11,448 nt of DNA from Baffinella frigidus. Taxonomy: Eukaryota > Cryptophyceae > Cryptomonadales > Baffinellaceae. The position numbers and the translations under genes are program-made. Positions 1-6,885 of the stretch are shown here, piece by piece; position 1 is the first letter of the stretch, and every line of letters starts with the position of its first letter. The notes beneath the pieces were generated by a model. The model was not told where the DNA came from. It searched no databases and saw nothing but the letters and a program-made list of their open reading frames with translations. Location of the stretch: positions 323,052-334,499 of the forward strand of contig MU646511.1 of assembly GCA_026770585.1 (NCBI GenBank), in the 5' to 3' direction.

Positions 1-720
1 CGACCCCGCGGGGGTCGGCGGGGCCGTCGCCGACCAAGTGGTACCCCCCCCCCCTTATTCACTTGAAGTGTTTTGGGTCTTTTCTTAGTTAATTACAGCG
101 TTCCAGGTTCTAAGGCTTTCACCTATTTGGTCAGGGCGTTTTGGGCCTTTCCTTGAATTGATTGTATAATTACGGGTCTTTGCCCTAATCGATTAGAGCG
201 CGCAAGAAGGGGGGCTCCAACGGCGTGCATAACCCCGCCGTCGCGGATCAAGTGGCCACTGCTCCTCTCTTTCTTCTAGTCAATATCACGGCCGCCCCCT
301 ATTTAATAAGATCGTTTTGGGTCTTTCCCCGAATTAAGTTGAGCGTTCCCCAGCGTCGCCGACCAAGTGGCACCGACCAGGCCGTTTGCTGGTTTGAGTA
401 TACGAGGGGATGTGTGGTAATTGTTCCCTAGTTGAGCGTTCGCGGGGCTTTCCCCTGATTGATTAGAGCGCTCAGAAAAGGGGAGGCCACCGGCCTCCGT
501 GTTCGACCCCGCCGTTGTCGACCCAACTGGCAACTATTTCGCATCAATCTATGTGTTTTACTATTACATGTGAGCATTCTAGGGACTTTCCCTTTATACA
601 TCTAGAACGTTTGGGGCCTTTGCCCCCTATTTGATTCGAGCGTTGCAGGCTATTTCCCTATTTGATTGGAGCGTTCCAGGTCTTGTCCCGAATCGATGAT
701 ATCGCTCTAGCTAGGGGGTT
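1..720. repeat. Degenerate minisatellite region, no gene seen
   Basis: A unit of roughly 30-38 bp recurs with much divergence. Its core resembles GCGTTCCAGGTCTTTCCC followed by a GATTGATTAGA-like stretch. Copies are visible near 67, 98, 137, 170, 311, 436, 574, 607, 641 and 671; the last four are spaced 30-35 bp. A second element, GTCGCCGACCAAGTGG and variants, appears near 28, 240, 354 and 513. No exon with coding character was found on either strand. If the BRE1-like gene downstream is complete, this stretch would be inside one of its upstream introns. Confidence 0.6.
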
Positions 721-790
721 CACGCCCTCCGTAATTCAAAAGGGGCGCTCCTCTGAAAGTTGCCCCTGAACCTTATACCGTCAACCGCAG

Positions 791-837
791 TTGCGATTCA
801 AGACAGAGATTACGGAGCTGCGACGAAGGCTGCTCAA
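791..837 (+). pseudogene. Decayed copy of BRE1-like exon 1
   Basis: Starts directly after a CAG acceptor-like triplet, as exon 1 does at 1112. By hand count about 39 of 47 bases match the first 47 bases of exon 1. It reads LRFKTEITELRRRLL against VQLKTEIKELRRRLL. The match ends abruptly where the sequence becomes telomere-like (AACATCTAAGCCC), giving an in-frame TAA shortly after. It has no exon end or donor, so it is a truncated duplicate rather than a usable exon. Confidence 0.75.
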
Positions 838-1111
838 ACCTAACATCTAAGCCCTGAACAAACCCACACCTTACCCCTAACCCCTCAACAACTCCAAACC
901 CTAAGCCCCAACCCCCCCAAAATTAACGCTAACAACTAAAACGCTTCAACAACTCGAATCCTACGCATACACCCACACAATTAACGCTAAATCCTAACAA
1001 ATTAACTCTAAATCTCAAAAAGTAACTTCAAACCAGAAAGACAACCCTAAACCCCCTACACCCTACACTCTAAACCCTAAACCCTACACCCAAACCCCTA
1101 ACCTTGAACAG
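838..1111. repeat. Degenerate telomere-like heptamer tract (CCCTAAA type)
   Basis: An A/C-rich strand made of imperfect CCCTAAA, CCCCTAA, AACTCTAAA and similar units, running up to the 3' splice site of BRE1-like exon 1. Exact heptamers are rare until 1070-1090. No coding signal was seen. Confidence 0.8.
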
Positions 1112-4100
1112 GTTCAGTTGAAGACAGAGATCAAGGAGCTGCGGCGAAGGCTGCTCAAGGCCGACCGAGGCTTCCTCGACTGCAACAAGCTCTACCAGCA
1201 AACTAAGAAGGTACCACGCTGTCCCGTACACCCTAAACCCTACATCGGAAACATGGGCCGCCCACCCTTGCACAGGACCTCAACCCTGAACCCTGAACCC
1301 CAAACCCCAAACTAAGACACCCCCGCCCTCAACCCTCAACCCTGAACCCTGGACCCTGAAAACTGAAGCTGAAAACGAAAGCCTGAACCTTGAACCCTGA
1401 ACCCTGAACGGTGCACAGGACAACACAGCGCTGATCCGGGACGTGGAGTCACTGGGGTCATCCTTCGAAGACATGCAGGAGCAGAACGTGCGACTTCTCC
1501 AGGTTCCGCTCAAACCCTCAACCCTAAACCACACACCCCAAACCCCAAACCCCAAACCCCAAACCCCAAACCCTAATGCATCATGCCCAAACCCCACACC
1601 GCAGACGCTACAAGAGAAGGACGAAAATCGACATTTTGTACGAGAACAGTGGACTTGGACCCGCTTTGCATATCTGGGTGTCTAACCCCGACACCCGAAC
1701 CAGACGCTGAAAGAGAAGGACGAGCAGCACAACGAGATGCTGCGGCAGCGCACCAAAGAGAAGAACCAGCGCGATATCCTCCAGGTTCCACACGCCCCCT
1801 TATTATAAGCCATTTCGCCATAAAACATTTTTAGAGCAGGGACGCTGGTACAAGAGGGCGACTAGAATACATTTATGACGAGACGAGATTTAGGAAGGTA
1901 GAGTTAAGAGATGCTGTGGCAGCGCACCACAGAGACGAACCAGCGCGACCCACCTAGCTGTCACCGAGACCCCCCCCCCCCCGGATATCCGGGGGCAAAG
2001 CGATTATAATCTAGGGCAAATAGATAAGGTTCTAGTGCAAATCGTTTAGATAGACTGTATCCGTGAAGCCCCCGGTGCCTGCTAAGTGGCATGCTCCAGG
2101 TTGCCGAGAAAAGGCCCTTGATTTGCGATTCTCGTGTTCTCGCTCAAGCAGTAGGCTGCTAGCGCGAATGGTGCATCTTTTTGCTCTAAAGAAGTTGATG
2201 TTTTGTCACACCAAACCCCCAAAATCCAACCCTCAAAACCAAAACTCTGAACCCACACCCCTCAACCAGGACGAAAAACGGGCGCTGAAGGAGAAACTGG
2301 ACGCCGCGGAGGCCCTCTGTAAAGCGCGATCTGAGGAGACCGAAAAGGGCAAGCAGGTCCAGGCCCATCACCTCAACCACGTCACGTCACAATTGCAAAT
2401 TTCAGAAACAAGTATTGGTTTTAATTTTGTACCAGGGTTTTCGGACTCAGGTAAAAAATCCCGGCCGTGGAAAGGGACGAGGAGCTGCGTTTCACCGGGG
2501 AGCGAAAACTCATTTACCGTGCAGGTTGCGGGGAGCGAACACTGATTTAACGCGAAGTTTGCGTGGCTAAGAGAATCGATGAACCCTAGACCCTAAACCC
2601 GCGACGCTCAACACGAAACTCTAAAACCCGAACCCGACGCAGGAGCTGGACGCGCAACGGCAGGAGATCTCGAAACGCGCCAAGGAGGACGAGCTCGGCC
2701 TCCAGGTACCAACTCAACTACTATTGAATGAGTAATTGGACGCGCCTAGTTCTAACTAAATTAGTAATTGGACGCACCTCGTGGTAACTGCATTGCACTA
2801 GGGCTCGTCAGGAGATCTCGAAATGCGGCAAGGATGACGAGCTCGGGCTCCAGGTGAGCGATCTCATCACGTCGCATCTCGTCGCCGCGAAAACAACCAA
2901 ACACCGCCATTGGTTGACGCTTACGTCGTTCGTAGGTGGGTCAGAAGTTGACGACCATGCCGTTCGTTCGTAGATTGGTCATCAGCCTGGCACGCACCCT
3001 GCCACTAAGCGTCCAACGGTCGGGGGCTAAATCGCGAACCGTGCATCAGATTTCAACCTTGGAGAGCTTTCAGAGCTGTTCTTTGTTCCGAAAAAAATGC
3101 GCGGAGCAAATGTGGTTTGGGGTTTGGCCGTGTTTCGGGTTCTGCGCAAATATTTTCTTCGGCGCAAATATTTTTTTCTGAAACCCGCGTTGTATGTCCA
3201 TCCCAGATTTCCAAGGAGCATGCAAAAGTGGTGTCGCTGCGGGAACACGCGGCCAAGGACTCGAAGCGCGAGGCTGAGCGCGCCAAGGCCACCCTCGCGG
3301 AGCACCACAAGGACAAGAGCGAGAGCCTACACCAGGTGCCCCATCCTAGTGTTTGTTCTTTTTCTCGATGGAGTTGTTCATCGTGTTCAAAACAACCGCG
3401 GAAACCCCAACCCCTAAACCACAGACCCTTAACTCTTAACCCCGAGTCCCACCTGAAAATCTTGTACCGGAGCAGGTGCAGGAGATGGAGTTCTTCTCTC
3501 ATAAACCCGAAACCCGAAACCCCAAACCCCAAACCCCAAACCCCAAACCCCAAGCCCCAAACCCCAAACCCCAAACCCCAAACCCCTGACTGCAGGTGCA
3601 AGAGATGAAGTACGAGAACAACCGGCTGACCGAGGAGTTGGAGCGCGTCAAGCGCAACCTCACCAAGGTACGCAACCCAACCCCTCCCATTCCCATTGTA
3701 AAGCCCCCCATTCCGATTATGGCTTCACGTTTGGGGTTCTAAACGTGAAACCAATTCCGATTGTGACTTCACGTTAAGGCGGCGGGGGGGGGGCAAACAG
3801 CACGGATTTCTTTTTCGCTCCCTATTCACAAGTTGACACTATGCGTTCGTGGTACAAATCCGTGAAGTTTGGAGCGAAAAAGAGCCCGGCAGTCCCTGAA
3901 CCGCACACCCCCCGCACAGGCGGAGAGCTCGGCTGGGGGCAGCGGGGGGGGGGGGGGTCGGATTCGCAGCAACAATTGCTTCTGCACTACCGGCAGTCAG
4001 TCAAGTGCCACTGCGGGGGGGAAGACAAGAATAGGGTGCTTCCGTGCGGACACGGGTGCTGCGGGAAGGTACCTTTCACTTCAACCCGAAAACCGGAACC

Positions 4101-4846
4101 CGAAACCCGAAACCCAAACCCCGAGACAATCACCCCCAAAGGTTACCTAAACCCTAAACCCTGAACCCTAAACCCTGAACCCTAAACCCTAAACCCTAAA
4201 CCCTAAACCCTAAACCCTAAACCCTAAACCCGAAACCCGAAACCCTGAACCCGAAACCCTAAACCCTAAACCCGAAACCCGAAACCCTAAACCCTAAAAC
4301 CTAAACCCCTCTCGCGCAGTGTGTTGACAACTTAATTAAGGAGCGCAGCCGCAAATGCCCCTCGTGTGGAAAGAAGTTCGACCAGGCACTCCCCCCCTCC
4401 CACATAAAATGCATGCCCAAATTTACAATACCTTTTATTGTACAAAGTAAAAAGTCGGCGAGTAGGACTACGATCCTTAACGGAAAGTTGTTGCAAGACG
4501 GCAAGTGGACTGTGGCCGACAACTTCAGGATTTGTTATAAAACTTGATTAAGGATGGCAGCCGAAACTGCCCCTCTTGTAGAAAGAAGTTGGACCAGGCA
4601 CCCAACCGCAACCCTAAACCCTGAACCTCTTTAACACGTTCTCTGCAGGTTGCTGCTTGCTCGGGCCCTTGCGCCTCCTCCCGCCCAGCCCCCTTTGGCC
4701 GCTGCTTGCTCACCAAACTCGAAACCCAACATTCTGAACCCTAAACCCTAAACCCTAAACCCTGAACCCTAAACCCTAAACCCAAAACACGAACGCAGGC
4801 GGAGGTGCGGCCACTCTACCTCCAGGGTGGGGAGGACGATTCATAG
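1112..4846 (+). CDS. BRE1: BRE1/RNF20/HUB-type histone H2B E3 ubiquitin ligase, 3' part (10 exons)
   Basis: Exons: 1112-1210, 1419-1502, 1704-1784, 2270-2356, 2643-2705, 3207-3335, 3596-3667, 3970-4068, 4320-4385 and 4799-4846 (stop TAG). They encode 275 residues, and all nine introns are phase 0. Family members monoubiquitinate histone H2B in the nucleus together with RAD6-type E2 enzymes. Exon 2 carries the BRE1-typical VESLGSSFEDMQEQNVRLLQ and exon 3 continues TLKEKDE. Exons 3-7 are charged heptad-like coiled coil. Exon 8 has HYRQSVKCHC and begins the RING; exon 9 ends it with KCPSC; exon 10 ends with the family-type VRPLYL tail. The distance from the MQEQN motif to the RING (about 170 residues) is close to what I recall for animal RNF20 (about 190), so few or no exons appear to be missing. 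The start and N-terminal half lie upstream of the window. Oddities: a GC donor at exon 9, a shortened first RING cysteine pair, and decayed exon copies in several introns. Identification is from motifs and exon order; no search was run. Confidence 0.93.
1266..1410. repeat. Intron 1 telomere-like tract (CCCTGAA/CCCCAAA/CCCTCAA)
   Basis: Most of intron 1 (1211-1418) consists of CCCTGAA, CCCCAAA and CCCTCAA heptamers on the sense strand, ending a few bases before the acceptor GTGCACAG. The donor is AAG|GTACCA. Confidence 0.85.
1514..1600. repeat. Intron 2 telomere-like tract, CCCCAAA variant
   Basis: Intron 2 (1503-1703) contains a run of near-perfect CCCCAAA units at about 1535-1573, a variant of the CCCTAAA telomere heptamer. 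The tract runs directly into a decayed exon 3 copy. Confidence 0.85.
1605..1630 (+). pseudogene. Partial copy of the 5' end of BRE1-like exon 3
   Basis: Follows a CAG, like the true exon 3 at 1704. Eighteen of the first 20 bases match exon 3 (TLQEKDE against TLKEKDE). Similarity fades after about 1624 and no donor follows. It lies 99 bp upstream of the intact exon, inside intron 2. Confidence 0.75.
1842..1949 (+). pseudogene. Interrupted second copy of BRE1-like exon 3
   Basis: Bases 1908-1949 match 38 of 42 bases of the 3' half of exon 3 (GAGATGCTG...CAGCGCGAC). Upstream, 1842-1865 (ACGCTGGTACAAGAGGGCGAC) resembles the exon's 5' end, with about 40 bp of unrelated sequence and a TAG between them. 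There is no donor at the end. It sits in intron 3, downstream of the intact exon. Confidence 0.72.
1978..1995. other. Perfect 18-bp palindrome next to a poly-C run
   Basis: CCCCCGGATATCCGGGGG is self-complementary over 18 bases. It is the end of a longer C run (about 1969-1982) inside intron 3. It could form a cruciform or hairpin; no function is evident. Confidence 0.7.
2202..2268. repeat. Intron 3 acceptor-proximal telomere-like tract
   Basis: Imperfect CCCAAA/CCCTCAAAA/CTGAACCC units fill the last ~65 bp of intron 3 (1785-2269), directly before acceptor CAACCAG. The rest of the intron (1950-2200) holds the 18-bp palindrome and otherwise unremarkable sequence. Confidence 0.6.
2496..2552. 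repeat. Two-copy 33-bp direct repeat in intron 4
   Basis: CGGGGAGCGAAAACTCATTT at 2496 recurs as CGGGGAGCGAACACTGATTT at 2529, an exact 33-bp spacing. It lies within intron 4 (2357-2642), whose last ~60 bp are again telomere-like (CCCTAGA/CCCTAAA/CCCGAA) before the acceptor GACGCAG. Confidence 0.75.
2725..2795. repeat. Two-copy ~35-bp direct repeat in intron 5
   Basis: GAGTAATTGGACGCGCCTAG (about 2727) recurs as TAGTAATTGGACGCACCTCG (about 2762). The TTGGACGCGC core resembles the CTGGACGCGC at the start of exon 5, so these may be shreds of exon 5 duplicates preceding the clearer copy at 2809. Confidence 0.55.
2809..2853 (+). pseudogene. Copy of the 3' two-thirds of BRE1-like exon 5
   Basis: Forty-one of 45 bases match exon 5 positions 2661-2705. 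It reads QEISKCGKDDELGLQ against QEISKRAKEDELGLQ and is followed by a textbook donor GTGAGC. There is no clear in-phase acceptor directly before it (nearest CACTAG at about 2800), so I treat it as a decayed copy. It is nevertheless open in frame and could be tested as an alternative exon. Confidence 0.78.
2910..2985. repeat. Imperfect ~35-bp duplication in intron 5
   Basis: TTGACGCTTACGTCGTTCGTAG and TTGACGACCATGCCGTTCG are followed by similar GTAGGTGGGTCA/GTAGATTGGTCA ends. The remainder of intron 5 up to 3206 also has a short repeat (GCGCAAATATTTTCTTC then GCGCAAATATTTTT at 3142-3178), but no exon was found. Confidence 0.5.
3476..3490 (+). pseudogene. Short copy of the 5' end of BRE1-like exon 7
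   Basis: GTGCAGGAGATGGAG after an AGCAG acceptor-like site matches 13 of 15 bases of the start of exon 7 (GTGCAAGAGATGAAG at 3596, after CTGCAG). It then passes into unrelated sequence and a CCCCAAA tract. The match is short, but its position fits the pattern seen for exons 1 and 3. Confidence 0.5.
3500..3588. repeat. Intron 6 CCCCAAA/CCCGAAA tract
   Basis: About a dozen tandem heptamers, nearly all CCCCAAA after two initial CCCGAAA units, end 7 bp before the CTGCAG acceptor of exon 7. The reverse strand reads as GFGVWGLGFGVWG-type low-complexity protein, which is an artefact of the heptamer. Confidence 0.9.
3724..3749. other. Intronic hairpin, 9-bp perfect stem
   Basis: TTCACGTTT at 3724-3732 pairs with AAACGTGAA at 3741-3749 across an 8-base loop, inside intron 7 (3668-3969). 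The left arm and its flank recur at about 3754-3776 (CCGATTGTGACTTCACGTT), so the hairpin lies in a small direct duplication. Confidence 0.6.
3970..4385 (+). other. C-terminal RING finger of the BRE1-like protein (exons 8-9)
   Basis: Split by intron 8 between the fifth and sixth zinc ligands. Ligand pattern: C-x1-C-x10-C-x1-H-x2-C-x2-C-x11-C-x2-C. Visible landmarks are KCHCGG, LPCGHGCCGK, CVDNLIKERSRKC and CPSC. All eight ligands are present, but the first knuckle is C-x1-C where RING domains normally have C-x2-C. The poly-G run just upstream (about 3944-3957) and the G-run inside the motif make an indel possible. Exon 8's start at 3970 is chosen because CAG|CAA keeps phase 0 and gives the family-like L-x2-YR segment before the RING. 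Confidence 0.85.
4085..4315. repeat. Interstitial telomere-like array forming intron 8
   Basis: Intron 8 (4069-4319) is almost entirely telomere-like: CCCGAAA units first, then alternating CCCTGAA/CCCTAAA, then at about 4184-4232 an uninterrupted run of perfect CCCTAAA heptamers, then mixed CCCGAAA/CCCTAAA. The acceptor is CTCGCGCAG. This is the purest telomere tract on this strand of the window. Confidence 0.95.
4386..4387 (+). other. Non-canonical GC donor of intron 9
   Basis: Exon 9 ends GACCAG and the next bases are GCACTC, not GT. Joining to exon 10 at 4799 (after GAACGCAG) restores KKFDQ-AEVRPLYL, which aligns without a gap to the BRE1 C-terminus. A GC-AG intron is therefore the simplest reading. 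The decayed exon 9 copy at 4597/4598 also has GC (GCACCC). Confidence 0.8.
4529..4597 (+). pseudogene. Frameshifted copy of BRE1-like exon 9
   Basis: Closely matches exon 9 along its full length. The second half still reads GSRNCPSCRKKLDQ, against RSRKCPSCGKKFDQ. A one-base insertion near the 5' end shifts frame and produces TAA. It lies in intron 9 and keeps the same GC dinucleotide after CAG. It is non-functional as an exon in frame. Confidence 0.85.
4731..4785. repeat. Intron 9 telomere-like tract
   Basis: Seven or so CCCTAAA/CCCTGAA heptamers directly before the last acceptor. A shorter run lies at 4610-4625. Confidence 0.85.
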
Positions 4847-4855
4847 ACCACCTCA

Positions 4856-4881
4856 AAAGTCAACCTTCAAAGGTTGACTTT
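4856..4881 (+). terminator. Perfect 12-bp inverted repeat just after the BRE1-like stop
   Basis: AAAGTCAACCTT at 4856-4867 is followed by CA and then its exact complement AAGGTTGACTTT at 4870-4881, ten bases after the TAG. In RNA it would give a strong hairpin with a tiny loop (effectively 10 bp with a 6-base loop). A 3' end or transcript-stability role is possible but unproven; it might equally be a remnant of a small inverted duplication. Confidence 0.5.
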
Positions 4882-4911
4882 GTCGCGATACAGCGCGGCA
4901 GCTGAACCTCG

Positions 4912-4985
4912 TAGGACGGGCCCGCTTCGGGACCTAGCCTGGGACGGGCCCGCCTCGGGATTCAGCGGCCCGCCTCAGGGCCATG
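4912..4985. repeat. GGCCCGCCTCGGGA repeat family, cluster 1
   Basis: Three copies of (G)GGCCCGCCTCGGGA-like sequence at about 4919, 4945 and 4967, spaced 22-26 bp. The same motif returns 1.1 kb away in cluster 2 (6026-6115). No coding signal was found. Confidence 0.7.
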
Positions 4986-5067
4986 GGGAGTTGAGAGTTG
5001 GGGGTAGACGCTCGGTGGGGGGGGGGCGGGGCGAAGCTAGAGGCATGTCGGGGGAGGGGGGAGACGA

Positions 5068-5094
5068 AGCTAGAGGGACAACATCCCTCTAGCT
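5068..5094. other. Perfect 11-bp stem, 5-base loop hairpin
   Basis: AGCTAGAGGGA at 5068-5078, loop CAACA, then TCCCTCTAGCT at 5084-5094. The left arm's GAAGCTAGAGG also occurs at about 5034-5044 in a G-rich stretch (5018-5062) with long G runs. No associated gene is recognised. Confidence 0.6.
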
Positions 5095-5855
5095 GCGTAC
5101 GCTGTAGGTGCAGGGCTTGTCGATTGTACAGAAGAAACAAGGTTGTCTGGTTGCTCGCACGCGCTGCTGCACGTTACAGGGGTTACTCGAAATTAGGGAC
5201 ACGCACCGACCTAAGGTCCTACAGTAGGGCTAGTCTTCGGAGCATAGGACCAACCTAGGGACGGTGCGTGGCCTTATGTGAGAGGAACCCCATGTACCTC
5301 GCGCAGGCGATAGTACGGCGGGAACTCATCGACCCCCCCCTTGAACGGCTGCAGTTCTTCCTGCTCATCTCGTCGCGTGTGATCCTATGTCACGAGCTTA
5401 GCGGCTCATAATCTCAACGCTACTGGCCCCACGTGTCACGAGGAGTCTCCTGCCTTTAGTTGCGTTTACTGAAACGGATCAGCGGGCCTTCAAAGGACCG
5501 GAGTTACCAGTCATCAACTCTCTCTTAATAGGACCGGAGTTTCCAGTCAACTAAATGTATCTTAAGTGAATCTACTGCGGAGGCCTAAGTGAATCTACCT
5601 AGGCGTCCTCATAACCTTGCCTCCTTCTATGCCCTCCGATCCTAGATAACCACAGCGCAACCACGTAGGACCCTGCAGTAGGCCTATCTGTGGGGATTCA
5701 CGGGGTCGGGCTAGCGGCCGCTACATGCATTCCTTGTAAACGTTTTGTTAGAGCAAATCTGGGTGTTTGAAAGGGAGGAACGGTTTTGTTTCAACAAGTT
5801 TGTACTGGACCGTGTCGGAATAAGTCGGACGTAAGCCCCACGTCCCTCACGCTTG
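5095..5855. other. Gene-poor interval
   Basis: No open frame with coding character and no telomere-like sequence was found. Small direct duplications are visible. GGACCGGAGTTACCAGTCA at about 5498 recurs as GGACCGGAGTTTCCAGTCA at about 5531. AAGTGAATCTAC occurs at about 5564 and 5586. GGTCCTACAGTAGGGCTA (about 5214) resembles GGACCCTGCAGTAGGCCTA (about 5668). Confidence 0.5.
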
Positions 5856-5858
5856 CGG

Positions 5859-5950
5859 GGCCACTTTCCTCGCGGGGACCACTTTCGAGTAACACTTTGG
5901 GGACCACTTTCCCCGCAATGACCACTTTCCACGCCAGGACCAATTTCCAC
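5859..5950. repeat. GACCACTTTCC tandem repeat, ~17-25 bp units
   Basis: Five copies of GG(G)ACCACTTTCC-like sequence with variable spacers at about 5860, 5878, 5903, 5920 and 5938. The frames through it do not resemble a known protein. Confidence 0.7.
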
Positions 5951-6025
5951 TCTCGCCCGATGCCCGCCCTCACACTGAGGACCACCCGAGGAGGCCCCGC
6001 CTCAGAAAAGATGCCCACTTCGGAA

Positions 6026-6115
6026 TGGATGGGCCCGCCTCGGGATGGATAGGCCCGCCTCGGGACAGCCAGGCCCGCCTCAGGATGGATAGGCCTCTAT
6101 CGCAGGCCTCTCCTG
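6026..6115. repeat. GGCCCGCCTCGGGA repeat family, cluster 2
   Basis: Three close copies (GGCCCGCCTCGGGATGGATA and variants) at about 20-bp period, followed by degenerate GGCCTCTATCGCAGGCCTC. Same family as 4912-4985. Confidence 0.75.
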
Positions 6116-6241
6116 AGGTGGGCCTCACACGCACCTTCTGCTGCAGTGCCTCCCCCTTTGCATGTCACGTGCGTCGAAGCACGCGGCATTGCGCGCGCGG
6201 CATGATTGGAGCCTGCTTGCATTGGTGCCCTTCGGGAGCAG

Positions 6242-6295
6242 GCGGCTGTACGGGCGCTCGACTCGCGGCAGGTCGCGCTCCAACTCATCGCCAAC
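6242..6295 (+). CDS. Candidate exon of an unidentified helical protein
   Basis: Bounded by GAGCAG| and AAC|GTGACT, this 54-bp segment reads AAVRALDSRQVALQLIAN, with mostly G/C third codon positions and an amphipathic ARM/HEAT-like look. The frame stays open on both sides (upstream CIGALREQ, downstream VTIAALGAIG), so the true limits are uncertain. No partner exons were found and the protein is not recognised. The other strand is also open here (an Asn/Ser/Gly-rich frame), so the strand is not secure. Confidence 0.3.
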
Positions 6296-6310
6296 GTGAC
6301 TATTGCAGCC

Positions 6311-6366
6311 CTTGGAGCCATTGGTGCCATTGGAGCCATTGGAGACATTGGAGGTGTTGGAGCCAT
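6311..6366. repeat. 9-bp repeat, ATTGGAGCC type
   Basis: Six imperfect copies of (A)TTGG(A/T)GCC. On the + strand it encodes GAIGAIGAIGDIGGVGAI and on the - strand an Asn/Gly/Ser-rich string. Confidence 0.75.
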
Positions 6367-6416
6367 TACCCCATCGGCGTGCCACCCGCCCCGCCTGCTG
6401 CTGCCGGGGCTCAGAT

Positions 6417-6790
6417 TTAGGGTCGAGGGTTGAGGGTTGAGGGTTGAGGGGTTAGGGGTTAGGGCTTAGAGGATAGGGGATAGGGTGTAGGGTGTAGGGT
6501 TTACGGTTTAGGGTTTACAGATTACAGTTTAGGGTTTACGGATTGCAGCCAGGGTCTAGGGTTTACTGCAGGGTTTAGGGTTGAGGGTTTAGGGTGTAGG
6601 GTGTAGGGTGTAGGGTGTAGGGGTGAGGGGTAAGAGTGTAGGGTTGACGGTTTAGAGTTTACGGATCACGGTTTACACCCAGGGTCTAGGGTCTAGGGTT
6701 TAGGGTTTAGGGTTTAGGGTTTAGGGTTTAGGGGTTTTAGGGGTTTTAGGGTTTAGGGTTTAGGGTTTACGTTTTACGTTTGAAATGGAT
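6417..6790. repeat. Large TTTAGGG telomere-like tract, orientation reversed
   Basis: About 370 bp of TTTAGGG, TGTAGGG, TTGAGGG, TTTACGG and related units, with a run of perfect TTTAGGG at about 6690-6730. From here rightwards the heptamers on the + strand are mostly TTTAGGG, the reverse of 838-4785, matching the switch to a minus-strand gene. Confidence 0.95.
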
Positions 6791-6816
6791 TTCAGAGTGA
6801 GCAGCACCAGAGGGTT

Positions 6817-6861
6817 TGCGCGGGCATGTCCGTGTTCGTTCATTCCTCCGAGCACCAGTGG
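6817..6861 (+). other. Diverged copy of the segment at 7029-7073
   Basis: Same length (45 bp) and same frame as 7029-7073. It reads CAGMSVFVHSSEHQW against CENERAPLYPYEEQW, with best conservation over the last five codons. It is followed by an in-frame TGA at 6871. Confidence 0.4.
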
Positions 6862-6885
6862 AGAGGCTGCTGAGGGGGCGCGCAG

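Noticed and set aside
3053-3601. Long minus-strand open frame rich in GFGVWGLGFGVWG
   Set aside because: It is the translation of the CCCCAAA heptamer array plus antisense of BRE1-like exon 6. Seven-base repeats are open in all frames when they lack stops, so length is no evidence of coding.
3801-3882. Inverted repeat CACGGATTT/CTTTTTCGCTCC with AAATCCGTG/GGAGCGAAAAAG
   Set aside because: The two complementary blocks are in the wrong order for a simple hairpin; probably rearranged small duplications within intron 7.
3841-3969. Extension of BRE1-like exon 8 upstream to the ATG at 3841
   Set aside because: The frame is open, but crosses a long poly-G run and a Pro-rich stretch unlike the family. 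The acceptor at 3969 keeps phase 0 and starts at the conserved pre-RING helix.
4184-4232. A true chromosome end or chromosome-fusion point
   Set aside because: The perfect CCCTAAA run lies between RING exons 8 and 9 of one gene, whose reading frame continues across it, so it is intronic.
791-4597. CRISPR-like or transposon explanation for the repeats
   Set aside because: No regular repeat-spacer array, terminal inverted repeats, target-site duplications or transposase frames. The repeated units are exon sequence bounded by splice sites.
1112-4846. Dinoflagellate origin, suggested by the GC donor and telomere-like introns
   Set aside because: Acceptors here are CAG followed by G, A, C or T, without the AG|G bias I associate with dinoflagellate introns. 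The evidence is weak, so it is not fully excluded.
5711-6052. Overlapping open frames on both strands
   Set aside because: Composition follows the GACCACTTTCC repeat; no motif, no codon bias, no recognisable protein.
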